DNA of 21,077 nucleotides, from the NCBI GenBank assembly GCA_002294045.1, contig DBEP01000051.1, forward strand, positions 46,609 to 67,685, given 5' to 3'. Below are positions 1 to 6,901 of the stretch, piece by piece (the first letter of the stretch is position 1; the number at the start of each line of letters is the position of its first letter). Source of the DNA: Lachnoclostridium sp. UBA903. Lineage in GTDB: Bacteria; Bacillota; Clostridia; Lachnospirales; Lachnospiraceae. The translations under genes were made by a program, and so were the position numbers. The notes beneath the pieces were generated by a model that did no database searches, had not been told where the DNA came from, and was given only the letters and a program-made list of their open reading frames with translations.

Positions 1-19
1 TCCCACAAAGTGGAGCATC

Positions 20-48
20 CAGCCCGGCACAAGCATTTTTCAAACACA
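20..48 (+). repeat. Dispersed intergenic motif, copy 1
   Basis: A 29-base motif beginning CAGCCCGGCACAAG and ending CAAACACA. Near-identical copies lie at 19832-19860 (28 of 29 bases the same, before nifV-omega) and, less exactly, at 5654-5681 (in the ohrR/gpx divergent region). This copy ends about 20 bases before the ribosome binding site of the permease gene. It is flanked by AGCATCC (14-20) and GGATGCT (54-60), which could close a stem around it. Bases 1-81 hold no gene. The function is not known to me; an interspersed repeat or a shared regulatory element are both possible. Confidence 0.6.
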
Positions 49-81
49 CGCCAGGATGCTTAAGAGCAAGGAGGAATTTCT

Positions 82-810
82 ATGAGCCTGGACTGGCTTA
101 TTAAGATTATAACAAATAATTGGCCTATGTTTTTAAGAGGGGCCGGGGCTACCCTTTATATATCTGTTATCGGAACTATTTTAGGTTCCCTTATCGGCCT
201 GCTGGTAGGAACCATTCGTACCATCCCCATACCGGAGGGCGGCATAAAAAAGCTTTTATTAAAAATTATGAATTTTATACTTTCCGCTTATGTGGAATTT
301 TTCCGGGGAACCCCTATGATTGTACAGGCCATGGTAATTTATTACGGTTCCGCACAGGCGTTTAATCTGGATATGAACAAAACGGTTGCGGCCATTTTTA
401 TTGTTTCCATTAATACCGGGGCTTATATGACAGAAATAGTCCGGGGCGGTATTATTTCCATAGACAAAGGCCAGTTTGAGGCAGCCGCCGCTATTGGCAT
501 GAATCACATTAAGACTATGCTGCATGTTGTAATGCCGCAGGTAATCCGTAATATTTTACCGGCCACGGGTAATGAATTTGTAATTAATATTAAGGATACT
601 TCCGTGCTTAACGTGATTGCAGTTTCCGAATTATATTTCAATACGAAGTCTGTGGCAGGTAATAATTTCAGATATTTTGAATCCTTTTTTGTTGCCTGTG
701 TACTGTATTTTATCATGACCTTTACGGTAACCAGGATTTTACGGGCCATTGAAAGAAAATTAGACGGACCGGATGATTATATTATGATGGGAAATCAGAT
801 GCAGGTTTAG
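82..810 (+). CDS. Polar amino acid ABC transporter permease
   Basis: A 242-residue inner-membrane permease of the His/Glu/Gln/Arg/cystine uptake family (HisM/GlnP/TcyB type). It is hydrophobic throughout, with about five membrane segments, and carries the cytoplasmic EAA loop around residues 134-145 (EAAAAIGMN) that docks onto the ATPase. The stretch EFFRGTPMIVQ near residue 73 is typical of this family. Length is normal. The start at 82 is supported by AAGGAGG ending about 8 bases upstream. The matching ATPase gene begins 69 bases downstream, so the two form an operon. The substrate-binding protein is not in the window and probably lies just upstream. The exact amino acid cannot be told from the permease alone. 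Confidence 0.93.
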   Translation: MSLDWLIKIITNNWPMFLRGAGATLYISVIGTILGSLIGLLVGTIRTIPIPEGGIKKLLLKIMNFILSAYVEFFRGTPMIVQAMVIYYGSAQAFNLDMNKTVAAIFIVSINTGAYMTEIVRGGIISIDKGQFEAAAAIGMNHIKTMLHVVMPQVIRNILPATGNEFVINIKDTSVLNVIAVSELYFNTKSVAGNNFRYFESFFVACVLYFIMTFTVTRILRAIERKLDGPDDYIMMGNQMQV

Positions 811-879
811 TAAACGAAATACTGAGCGGGACACAAAAAGAACGGTTGCTAAACAGGAAAAGAGGTCGAAAATAAAAAA

Positions 880-1620
880 ATGGAAAAAGTCATTGATATA
901 CAACATCTGAGTAAGTCCTTTGGCACTCACGAAGTGTTAAAAGATATTGATTTCTCAGTAAATAAGGGTGAAGTAGTTTGCATTATCGGTTCTTCCGGGT
1001 CCGGTAAGTCAACGCTCCTTCGTTGTGTTAATCTGTTGGAAAAGCCTTCCGGAGGACAGATTATATATAACGGGGAGAACATATTGGACAATAAGCATGA
1101 TATTTACGCTTACAGAACCAAGCTGGGCATGGTATTCCAGCAATTTAACCTGTTCAACAATCACGATGTATTAAGTAACTGTATGGTCGGCCAGATAAAG
1201 GTACTGGGCCGTTCCAAAGAACAGGCGAAAGACGTTGCCATGAAATATTTAAAAACGGTAGGCATGGAGCAATATATCAATGCAAAACCGAGGCAGCTAT
1301 CGGGCGGGCAGAAGCAGCGGGTGGCTATTGCCAGGGCCTTGTCCATGGAACCGGAGGTTATGCTGTTTGATGAACCGACTTCGGCGCTGGACCCTGAAAT
1401 GGTGGGAGAGGTCCTTAAGGTAATGAAGGAGCTTGCCGTGTCGGGTCTTACCATGCTGGTGGTTACCCATGAAATGGGGTTTGCGAGAGAGGTTTCCGAC
1501 CGTGTGGTGTTTATGGATAAAGGCGTTATAGCGGAAGAGGGAGGTCCGGAACAAATTTTTAATAACCCTACCGAAGACCGGACCAGGGAATTTTTAAGCC
1601 GTGTATTAAATGCCGAATAA
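880..1620 (+). CDS. Polar amino acid ABC transporter ATP-binding protein
   Basis: A 246-residue ATPase of the GlnQ/HisP/TcyC family that powers uptake through the permease encoded just upstream. All nucleotide-binding motifs are intact: Walker A GSSGSGKS at residues 37-44, Q-loop at 87-88, signature LSGGQKQR from 140, Walker B MLFDEP from 161, and switch histidine H197. Length and ending (EFLSRVL) are typical of the family. The ribosome binding site (AGAGG) is rather far, about 14 bases from the ATG, but the protein start fits the family. The gene is followed by a strong hairpin at 1662-1698. It faces the GH18 gene, which comes from the other side. Confidence 0.95.
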   Translation: MEKVIDIQHLSKSFGTHEVLKDIDFSVNKGEVVCIIGSSGSGKSTLLRCVNLLEKPSGGQIIYNGENILDNKHDIYAYRTKLGMVFQQFNLFNNHDVLSNCMVGQIKVLGRSKEQAKDVAMKYLKTVGMEQYINAKPRQLSGGQKQRVAIARALSMEPEVMLFDEPTSALDPEMVGEVLKVMKELAVSGLTMLVVTHEMGFAREVSDRVVFMDKGVIAEEGGPEQIFNNPTEDRTREFLSRVLNAE

Positions 1621-1661
1621 CTGAGAGTATTCGGATTATGAAGTCAGACTATATAAATATA

Positions 1662-1698
1662 CCATGCCGGCTGTGCGGTAAAAGCACAGCCGGCATGG
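1662..1698. terminator. Perfect 15-bp hairpin between convergent genes
   Basis: CCATGCCGGCTGTGC at 1662-1676 pairs perfectly with 1684-1698 around the 7-base loop GGTAAAA. It lies 42 bases after the ABC ATPase stop and between two convergent genes, the usual place for a terminator acting on one or both strands. No run of T follows on either strand, so it may instead act as an RNA-stabilising or 3'-end processing hairpin. The rest of 1621-1841 is AT-rich and shows no gene. Confidence 0.6.
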
Positions 1699-1841
1699 AT
1701 ACGTAACATATGAAATAGATACATTGCATAATTTACTCTTTTAATTCAGTTTTTGATTCCATATTCTTGGAGGAAAACCCTAAATAATCAATAAAAAAAC
1801 ATCCATAAAGGTTAATTTCGGAGACCTCAGCGATAATAGAA

Positions 1842-3128
1842 TTACATAACCTTATTAACAGTAAAAAGAGAATTAACCACCAGCCAGCTTTGGGGAAAGA
1901 AATTCATAATCTGCCAGATGCCGTCTCCCTGGAGATTATACTCAGGTATTAAACGGTATTTTGCATTCATGCTTCTGGCATCGTCAAACCAGACCACATG
2001 TGCCGTACTTTGTGCATCGGTATAGTAATAGAAAGGAGACTGCGACTCTTCGTCAAACTGGATGGTTACTCCGAATTCGACAGCCCGCTCAATTGCCTGA
2101 ACATTGCTGATGGATTCTGCCTGTGTTTCGTTCCTGATAAAGGGAAGGGGCCAGTCATAAGCGTAATTTGGCATACCCATTAATATTATGTCCGGATTGA
2201 TTACCGAGATGCCATATTCCAATACTCTTCTTACGCTGGCTATCGGTGAAGTAGCCATTGGCGGCCCGAAGGTATATCCCCATTCATATGTCATAAGCAG
2301 TACTAAATCGGCTATGGCACCGATGGCGGGATAATCATGAGCCTGGTATAACAGGCCCACCTGTTCCCCGGAGGTTTTCGGAGCCAAAGCCACCGTTACA
2401 ATAAAGCCTTCCGGCTCCAGGGCATTTTTCATGTTGGAAATAAAGGTAATAAATAATTCCCGGTCTTCCGGTAAAACAAATTCAAAATCGATATCCACGC
2501 CTCTGTAATTTTTTTCCCGCAGGGTGTTTAAGATATTCTGAATCAATTGGTTCTGCCCCTCCGTGTTGATAAACATCGCATGGGCAAGCGCATTGCTGAA
2601 GGCGCCCTGGGCGTCCATGGGGGCGAGCACCATGAGGGGAGCCACGTTGTAATCTTCCGCAATTTGTATCAGTTCTTCATCGTCGGCGGGAATCAGTTCG
2701 CCTTCCGGTGTAAACCCATAATTAAAGATGGATAAATAAGTAAGGAAAGGCAAGGTTTTCCTTAGAACCGTACGGTCAATAAAGGTATAAGCATAACCGT
2801 TTGTCGTAATGTTTCCCAAATCCTCATCTCTTTGAAAACTAATTACGACTAACTGACCTGGAATCAGCCCTTCGAACTCACTAATCCAGGGATTGTTCTG
2901 AAGTAACCGTGTAGGGGTGACGCCGTACTGTTCCGCAATTCCGTATAAAGTATCCCCAGGAACTACCGTATGGGTTACCTCTGTATATAAAATCGCTATG
3001 CTTTGTCCGACTACTAAATTTTCGGGATTAGGGAGTTCGTTATCCGTAATTATTCTGTCCTGTGTCACACCGTATTGGTCTGCAATGGATGCCAGGGTAT
3101 CCCCCGGCTGAACAACATGAATTATCAT
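1842..3128 (-). CDS. LysM and GH18 domain protein, spore cortex-lytic type (YaaH/SleL-like)
   Basis: A 428-residue protein with two LysM peptidoglycan-binding repeats (about residues 2-46 and 51-97), then a glycoside hydrolase family 18 domain (about 108-428). The GH18 catalytic motif DxDxE is present as D212, D214 and E216 (GVDIDFE), so it should be active. Length and order match the YaaH/SleL family, N-acetylglucosaminidases of spore cortex. There is no signal peptide, as in that family, whose members reach the spore surface without Sec export. I chose the ATG at 3128 because GCGAGG lies about 7 bases before it and LysM then begins at residue 2. An in-frame ATG at 3161 has no ribosome binding site and would add 11 residues. 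A spore role is inferred from the family. Confidence 0.88.
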   Translation of the reverse strand: MIIHVVQPGDTLASIADQYGVTQDRIITDNELPNPENLVVGQSIAILYTEVTHTVVPGDTLYGIAEQYGVTPTRLLQNNPWISEFEGLIPGQLVVISFQRDEDLGNITTNGYAYTFIDRTVLRKTLPFLTYLSIFNYGFTPEGELIPADDEELIQIAEDYNVAPLMVLAPMDAQGAFSNALAHAMFINTEGQNQLIQNILNTLREKNYRGVDIDFEFVLPEDRELFITFISNMKNALEPEGFIVTVALAPKTSGEQVGLLYQAHDYPAIGAIADLVLLMTYEWGYTFGPPMATSPIASVRRVLEYGISVINPDIILMGMPNYAYDWPLPFIRNETQAESISNVQAIERAVEFGVTIQFDEESQSPFYYYTDAQSTAHVVWFDDARSMNAKYRLIPEYNLQGDGIWQIMNFFPQSWLVVNSLFTVNKVM

Positions 3129-3203
3129 ACAAACCTCGCATTCTCCGGCTAGAGTAAACATTTATAGTTAATATATGCGGGATTAAATGACGTGTGATAC
3201 CTG

Positions 3204-3233
3204 TCAGGCAAAAGCAGGCGGCTTAATGAACAT
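3204..3233 (-). other. Nine-codon ORF with a strong Shine-Dalgarno
   Basis: On the minus strand, AGGAGG (3241-3246) stands 7 bases before an ATG at 3233 that opens only nine codons (MFIKPPAFA) and a stop. It lies between the ABC exporter and the GH18 gene. It could be a small leader peptide, the leftover start of a lost gene, or chance. No function is suggested. Confidence 0.25.
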
Positions 3234-3255
3234 AAACTTTCCTCCTAAAACTTTG

Positions 3256-3270
3256 CCGTACGGTGTACGG
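3256..3270 (-). terminator. Short hairpin directly after the ABC exporter stop
   Basis: On the minus strand CCGTAC (3270-3265) and GTACGG (3261-3256) form a 6-bp stem with a 3-base loop immediately after the exporter stop codon. A short T run (AAAGTTTT on the minus strand) follows. It is short for an intrinsic terminator, so termination here may be partial and the GH18 gene could receive read-through. Confidence 0.4.
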
Positions 3271-5007
3271 TTAAGATGCCTGTTTATTCTGTGCAAGATT
3301 CAAGCGCCTGTATAAACCATCTTCCTTCATTAATTCATTGTGTGTGCCTCTCTGCACAATTCTGCCATCCTCCAATACTAAAATTATATCCGCATTCTGA
3401 ATGGTAGACAGGCGGTGAGCAATAGCAACAATGGTTCTGGTTCCGGCAAGGTCGCTTATGGCCCTCTGAATTTCCCGTTCCGTTTCCACATCTACGGAGG
3501 CGGTGGCTTCATCCAGAATTATGATGGGAGCCTTCCTTAAAATTGCCCGGGCAATGGCAATTCTCTGCTTCTGGCCTCCGGACAGCCGCATTCCCCTCTC
3601 ACCTACTTTGGTTTCATACTGCCGGGGCATATCCATAATATTGTCGTGGATTCTGGCAGCCTTTGCCGCTGCAATGATTTCTTCCACAGACGCTTTGGGA
3701 TCGGCATATCCTATGTTTTCCGCAATGGTACCGTTAAACAGGAAGGTGTCCTGAAGCACCGGGGCGATATTGGAGCGCAGGCTTTCCAAAGTAACCTTTT
3801 TAATGTCCTTCCCGTCAATGAATATCCTGCCGTTTGTTGGATCATAAAATCTTGAAATTAACTGGGTCAAGGTGGTTTTGCCCACTCCGGTGGGGCCGAC
3901 TAAGGCAACCATCTGGCCTGGTTCACAACAGAAACAGATATCTTTCAGAACGGATATCTTTTCTTCATATTCAAAATCCACAGATTCAAAAGTGATGCTC
4001 CCTTTAACATCCTTCAGTTCTTCCGCATCCGCATCATTTTTAATCTGGGTGGGGGTATCTAAAATAGCCATAACACGTTCCGCACCCGCATAAGCCTGCT
4101 GTACTTCTTCCAGTAAACGGGCAAGGCCGGATATAGGGGTATAAAATAAGGACAGATACAATAAAAAGGCTACGATATCGGCTACGGACAGTTCTCCCCG
4201 AAAGGCCAGGATTCCTCCGAAGCCTACCACAATGACGGTTCCGGCGGAAGAGAGAAATTCAACCGCAGGATGAAATACCGCACTTAAATTTAAGGCATAC
4301 AGCATTGCCTTAGTAAAATGGCCGGCATGTTCCGTAACCTGATTCTGTTCATATTCTTCCTGTCCGAAGGCCTGGATTTCACGGATGCCTGAAATGTTAT
4401 CCTGAAGCTTGGCATTTAACTCGGCCAGAGCCTTTTGGGATAACTTAAAATTTGGGCGCACTTTGGTGGCAAAGACCCAGCCGGAAAATAAAATCAGAGG
4501 GATGGGAATGCAGGTCAATAATGCCAGTTTTACGTTAATGGTCAGCAGAATAATCATGACCCCGATAACCGTAACCAGATTGGTGACCATCTCCGGAATA
4601 ATATGGGCATACAAGAGCTCGAAAGTTGCCGTATCGTTGATGACGCGGCTCATTAAATCACCGGTTTGTTTATCATGGAAAAAATTCATGGAAAACTCCT
4701 GAATATGTTTATAAACATGCACTCTTAAATCCTCAACCAGATTCCAGGCTGCCTTATGGGCCAGGTAATTGCTGAAATACCGGAATAAAATGCGGAGCAG
4801 GTATAAAGCGATTAATAAAATTGTTAAAAAAACAATCTTATTCACCGCATCCTCTGTAAATCCCCTTTCTACAATGGCAGTCATAGCGGAGAGAATTTTA
4901 GGGGCGGCGAGATTGATTAAAGTCAGTGCAAATGTGGAAATTATGGCTATGAGATATAAGGCCTTATATTTAATGGCCTCTTTACCAAGTCTCCATAATA
5001 ATTTCAT
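3271..5007 (-). CDS. ABC exporter, multidrug/lipid type (MsbA/LmrA-like half transporter)
   Basis: A 578-residue half transporter: an N-terminal six-helix exporter domain (about 1-310) fused to an ATPase domain (about 337-578). The ATPase motifs are complete: Walker A GPTGVGKT at 371-378, Q-loop at Q419, signature LSGGQKQR from 475, Walker B IIILDE ending at E500, and switch histidine H531. It works as a dimer; with no partner gene beside it, a homodimer is likely. The start is supported by GGGAGG about 10 bases upstream. The gene lies 65 bases downstream of ohrR on the same strand, so the two may be co-transcribed. The substrate (drug, lipid or peptide) cannot be told from the sequence. Confidence 0.92.
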   Translation of the reverse strand: MKLLWRLGKEAIKYKALYLIAIISTFALTLINLAAPKILSAMTAIVERGFTEDAVNKIVFLTILLIALYLLRILFRYFSNYLAHKAAWNLVEDLRVHVYKHIQEFSMNFFHDKQTGDLMSRVINDTATFELLYAHIIPEMVTNLVTVIGVMIILLTINVKLALLTCIPIPLILFSGWVFATKVRPNFKLSQKALAELNAKLQDNISGIREIQAFGQEEYEQNQVTEHAGHFTKAMLYALNLSAVFHPAVEFLSSAGTVIVVGFGGILAFRGELSVADIVAFLLYLSLFYTPISGLARLLEEVQQAYAGAERVMAILDTPTQIKNDADAEELKDVKGSITFESVDFEYEEKISVLKDICFCCEPGQMVALVGPTGVGKTTLTQLISRFYDPTNGRIFIDGKDIKKVTLESLRSNIAPVLQDTFLFNGTIAENIGYADPKASVEEIIAAAKAARIHDNIMDMPRQYETKVGERGMRLSGGQKQRIAIARAILRKAPIIILDEATASVDVETEREIQRAISDLAGTRTIVAIAHRLSTIQNADIILVLEDGRIVQRGTHNELMKEDGLYRRLNLAQNKQAS

Positions 5008-5072
5008 TCTATGTTTCCTCCCTCAGAATTCTTTTTACCTATTTTACCATAAAGATAATCATTTATAAAGTA

Positions 5073-5561
5073 TTATCCGTTGTCGATAATCTGCTCCATG
5101 AACTGATGCAGGCCGGACAAAAGGCCTTTTACATCTATGGCGCTAAAATCGGCGGAACATATTAAGTCCTGCGGTATACGGTATGCAGCGGCCTTAAAAT
5201 CCCGTCCTTTATCCGTAAGTTTTATTACAACATTCCGTTCGTCAAAAGAGCTTCGGATTCTCTCTATATATCCCTGGGATTCTAATTTTTTTAAAAGCGG
5301 AGTAAGTGTTCCGGAATCCAGGTACAGCTTTCTGCCCAGGCCTTTTACCGTAACCTCATCCTGTTCCCATAATGCTAACAGGGTAATATACCCGGTATAA
5401 GTTAAACCAAAGGGGTCCAGGATAGGTTTATATTTACGGATGATTTCCTTGGAGCAGACATATAAGGCAAAACAGAGCTGGTTATCCAGCTTTAACATTT
5501 CGTCCTCGGAGACAGGGGCAGAATGAACCGTATTGTATTCTTTTTTATTTTCTAAATTCAT
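5073..5561 (-). CDS. ohrR: OhrR-type MarR family peroxide-sensing repressor
   Basis: A 162-residue MarR family winged-helix regulator. The stretch LDNQLCFALY with C30 is the hallmark of OhrR, in which this cysteine is oxidised by organic hydroperoxides and the repressor releases DNA. The helix-turn-helix/wing region matches OhrR well (YLDSGTLTPLLKKLE near residues 80-94, then an FDERN wing). A further cysteine, C135, lies 105 residues after C30. That is the same spacing as the C22/C127 disulfide pair of Xanthomonas OhrR, so a two-cysteine mechanism is likely (inference). It is transcribed away from a glutathione peroxidase gene, and OhrR-box-like sequences lie between them and before its own start. 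The N-terminal extension of about 15 residues is unusual but has no motif. Confidence 0.85.
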   Translation of the reverse strand: MNLENKKEYNTVHSAPVSEDEMLKLDNQLCFALYVCSKEIIRKYKPILDPFGLTYTGYITLLALWEQDEVTVKGLGRKLYLDSGTLTPLLKKLESQGYIERIRSSFDERNVVIKLTDKGRDFKAAAYRIPQDLICSADFSAIDVKGLLSGLHQFMEQIIDNG

Positions 5562-5593
5562 TATCTCATATCCTTTCAGGTTTTTAATATTGG

Positions 5594-5603
5594 TTAAATT
5601 GTA
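5594..5603. promoter_or_regulatory. Possible OhrR operator half-site near ohrR
   Basis: TTAAATTGTA at 5594-5603 matches the right half of the TACAATT/AATTGTA palindrome known for Bacillus OhrR. It lies about 35 bases upstream of the ohrR ATG, between the start codon and a possible -10 (TATAAT on the minus strand near 5628), which would fit autoregulation. Only half of the palindrome is well kept. Confidence 0.4.
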
Positions 5604-5653
5604 CCGGCTGAAAATGTATCCGCTGAATTATACAGTCCTGTGAAAGATTTAAA

Positions 5654-5681
5654 CAGCCGGCACAAACATTTTTAAACACAC
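5654..5681 (+). repeat. Dispersed intergenic motif, diverged copy 3
   Basis: CAGCCGGCACAAAC followed by ATTTTT and AAACACA. It differs from the copies at 20-48 and 19832-19860 by two single-base deletions and one substitution. Unlike those copies it is not next to a ribosome binding site; it lies in the middle of the ohrR/gpx divergent region. Confidence 0.5.
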
Positions 5682-5713
5682 TTAGTATTCATAAACGTTG
5701 CGCTAATTAATTT

Positions 5714-5730
5714 TACACAATTAAATAGTA
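5714..5730. promoter_or_regulatory. Possible OhrR box upstream of gpx
   Basis: TACACAATTAAATAGTA is an imperfect palindrome with TAC/GTA ends. It shares the 12-base core ACAATTAAATAG with the box overlapping the gpx -10 element, 69 bases downstream. Two similar boxes before a gene next to ohrR suggest OhrR binding. Confidence 0.4.
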
Positions 5731-5761
5731 ATAAATATTAAAAAAAAAGTCAAGAAGAGTA

Positions 5762-5790
5762 TTGACAAAAGAAAACAAATTGGATACAAT
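5762..5790 (+). promoter_or_regulatory. gpx promoter (sigma-A type)
   Basis: TTGACA at 5762-5767, a 17-base spacer and TACAAT at 5785-5790: a near-consensus housekeeping promoter about 75 bases upstream of the glutathione peroxidase start. The -10 element is itself the first half of an OhrR-like box (TACAATTAAAT at 5785-5795), so a repressor bound there would block polymerase. Confidence 0.75.
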
Positions 5791-5799
5791 TAAATAGAA
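5785..5799. promoter_or_regulatory. OhrR-like operator overlapping the gpx -10
   Basis: TACAATTAAATAGAA has a perfect left half of the TACAATT/AATTGTA OhrR palindrome and a degenerate right half. It overlaps the -10 hexamer of the gpx promoter, a typical repressor position. Confidence 0.5.
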
Positions 5800-5865
5800 A
5801 ACAATATATATTTCCGATTCAGGAATATATTTTATATAGACATTTTACAGGTAAGGAGGAAAAGT

Positions 5866-6411
5866 ATGAATATTTATGATTTTACGGTAAAGGATATTAA
5901 GGATGATGAGGTATCCCTGGAAAAATACAGGGGGAAAGTGGTTTTAATCATCAATTCCGCTACCAGGTGCGGATTTACTCCTCAGTATGATGAACTGCAG
6001 GATTTATATGAAAAACATCAAAACGACGGATTTATAGTCCTGGATTTTCCCTGCAATCAGTTTGGAAACCAGGCTCCCGGCAGTAATGAGGAGATATTCA
6101 GTTTCTGTGATGCGAAATTCGGGATAACCTTCCCTATGTTTTCCAAAATTGATGTAAACGGAGAAAGTGCACATCCTTTATTTAAATTTCTGGTGAGCCA
6201 AAAGGGCTTTGCCGGCTTTGATGAAAAACATGACCTTACCCCGGTACTAAAGAGAAAATTATCGGAAGCCGATCCGGAATATGAAAAAGATCCAAGCATT
6301 AAATGGAACTTTACCAAATTTTTAATTGACCGCGATGGGAATGTGGTAGAAAGATTTGAACCTACGGAGTCTGTTTATGTGGTCGAGGATAGAATAAGGG
6401 AACTGATTTAA
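5866..6411 (+). CDS. Glutathione peroxidase family protein, cysteine type
   Basis: A 181-residue thioredoxin-fold peroxidase. The peroxidatic residue is C35 in SATRCGFTPQY, so this is the cysteine form, not a selenoprotein. The second conserved block FPCNQFGNQ (residues 61-69) gives the active-site glutamine, and KWNFTKFLID gives the tryptophan and asparagine. Bacterial members of this type often use thioredoxin rather than glutathione. It reduces hydroperoxides in the cytoplasm. GTAAGGAGG lies about 7 bases before the ATG. It diverges from ohrR and its promoter overlaps an OhrR-like box, suggesting peroxide induction (inference). Length is normal for the family. Confidence 0.93.
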   Translation: MNIYDFTVKDIKDDEVSLEKYRGKVVLIINSATRCGFTPQYDELQDLYEKHQNDGFIVLDFPCNQFGNQAPGSNEEIFSFCDAKFGITFPMFSKIDVNGESAHPLFKFLVSQKGFAGFDEKHDLTPVLKRKLSEADPEYEKDPSIKWNFTKFLIDRDGNVVERFEPTESVYVVEDRIRELI

Positions 6412-6456
6412 GTATTAATTAATCATATAAATTTAGAGTTTATTTATAATTATACC

Positions 6457-6489
6457 AAAATATTCGAAAATATTTTATTTATTTTTATT
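6457..6489 (+). terminator. Weak AT-rich terminator after gpx
   Basis: AAAATATT (6457-6464) and AATATTTT (6469-6476) form an 8-bp, all A-T stem with loop CGAA, followed by a T-rich tail. It is the only terminator-like structure soon after the gpx stop, and it is weak. Confidence 0.35.
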
Positions 6490-6525
6490 AATTTTGATGG
6501 AAATTTAATATTTTTAATTATATAA

Positions 6526-6554
6526 TTGACAAATTATATCTTACCATATATACT
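6526..6554 (+). promoter_or_regulatory. amt promoter (sigma-A type)
   Basis: TTGACA at 6526-6531, exactly 17 bases, then TATACT at 6549-6554. Transcription should begin near 6560-6562, about 340 bases before the amt start codon and only a few bases before the hairpin at 6568-6605. Confidence 0.7.
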
Positions 6555-6567
6555 TATTAAACAAAGC

Positions 6568-6605
6568 AAAGGCGTTGCAGGGTATTACCTGCAGCGCCTT
6601 TTTGT
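6568..6605 (+). terminator. Intrinsic terminator at the start of the amt leader
   Basis: AAAGGCGTTGCAGG (6568-6581) pairs with CCTGCAGCGCCTTT (6588-6601), a 14-bp stem with one G-U pair and the 6-base loop GTATTA, followed by T's. It sits 8 bases after the predicted start of the amt transcript. It could end transcripts from gpx or, more interestingly, act as an attenuator of amt. I see no standard riboswitch or ANTAR-type double hairpin in front of it. Confidence 0.75.
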
Positions 6606-6631
6606 GTAATAGGAGTGTATTCTGTTGCATA
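6603..6631 (+). other. Post-terminator hairpin in the amt leader
   Basis: TGTGTAATAGGA (6603-6614) can pair with TTCTGTTGCATA (6620-6631) across loop GTGTA: twelve pairs, four of them G-U, so it would be stable only as RNA. The arms resemble those of the hairpin at 10306-10347 before nifH (AATAGGA on the left, TTGCATA on the right), and both begin in the T-run of the preceding terminator. Confidence 0.45.
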
Positions 6632-6901
6632 TAACGCTCTGCTTAGGAAAAGTACACGTACAAAGGGAAAATTGCCGCAAAGCGGCCGGGCGGAAGTGGC
6701 TGTCGTATTAAAGGAGGGATGTAGTCTGGGTAATCTTTACTTATTATATTGCAGGTTAAGGATAACAGGTATTGACCGGAGGAGGTAATAATTAATTTAA
6801 TTGATTGTGATTAAAAAGAATATGAAAAAAAACGCAAAGACGTGTATTGGGAAAGAGGAAATCAGCCCTGATATATGTTTTTTATTTAGGAGGGAAAATT
6901 T
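6632..6901 (+). other. Long, possibly structured 5' leader of amt
   Basis: About 270 bases with no convincing ORF. It holds a GC-rich block with the small hairpin GCCGCAAAGCGGC near 6674, a strong ribosome-binding-like sequence GGAGGAGG near 6778-6785 with no start codon at a usable distance, and finally AGGAGGG about 8 bases before the real amt ATG. I could not match it to a known riboswitch. Confidence 0.35.

Noticed and set aside
6715..6726. AGGAGGGATGTAG in the amt leader, a ribosome binding site directly followed by a start and stop codon
   Set aside because: The ATG is adjacent to the site with no spacer and followed at once by a stop; likely chance in a purine-rich stretch.
6660..6750. 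Strings in the amt leader recalling a c-di-GMP-I riboswitch (ACAAAGGGAAAA, CGCAAAGC, GTCTGGGTAATC)
   Set aside because: The required tetraloop hairpin between the first two strings is missing and the spacing of the second half does not fit, so I do not call it.
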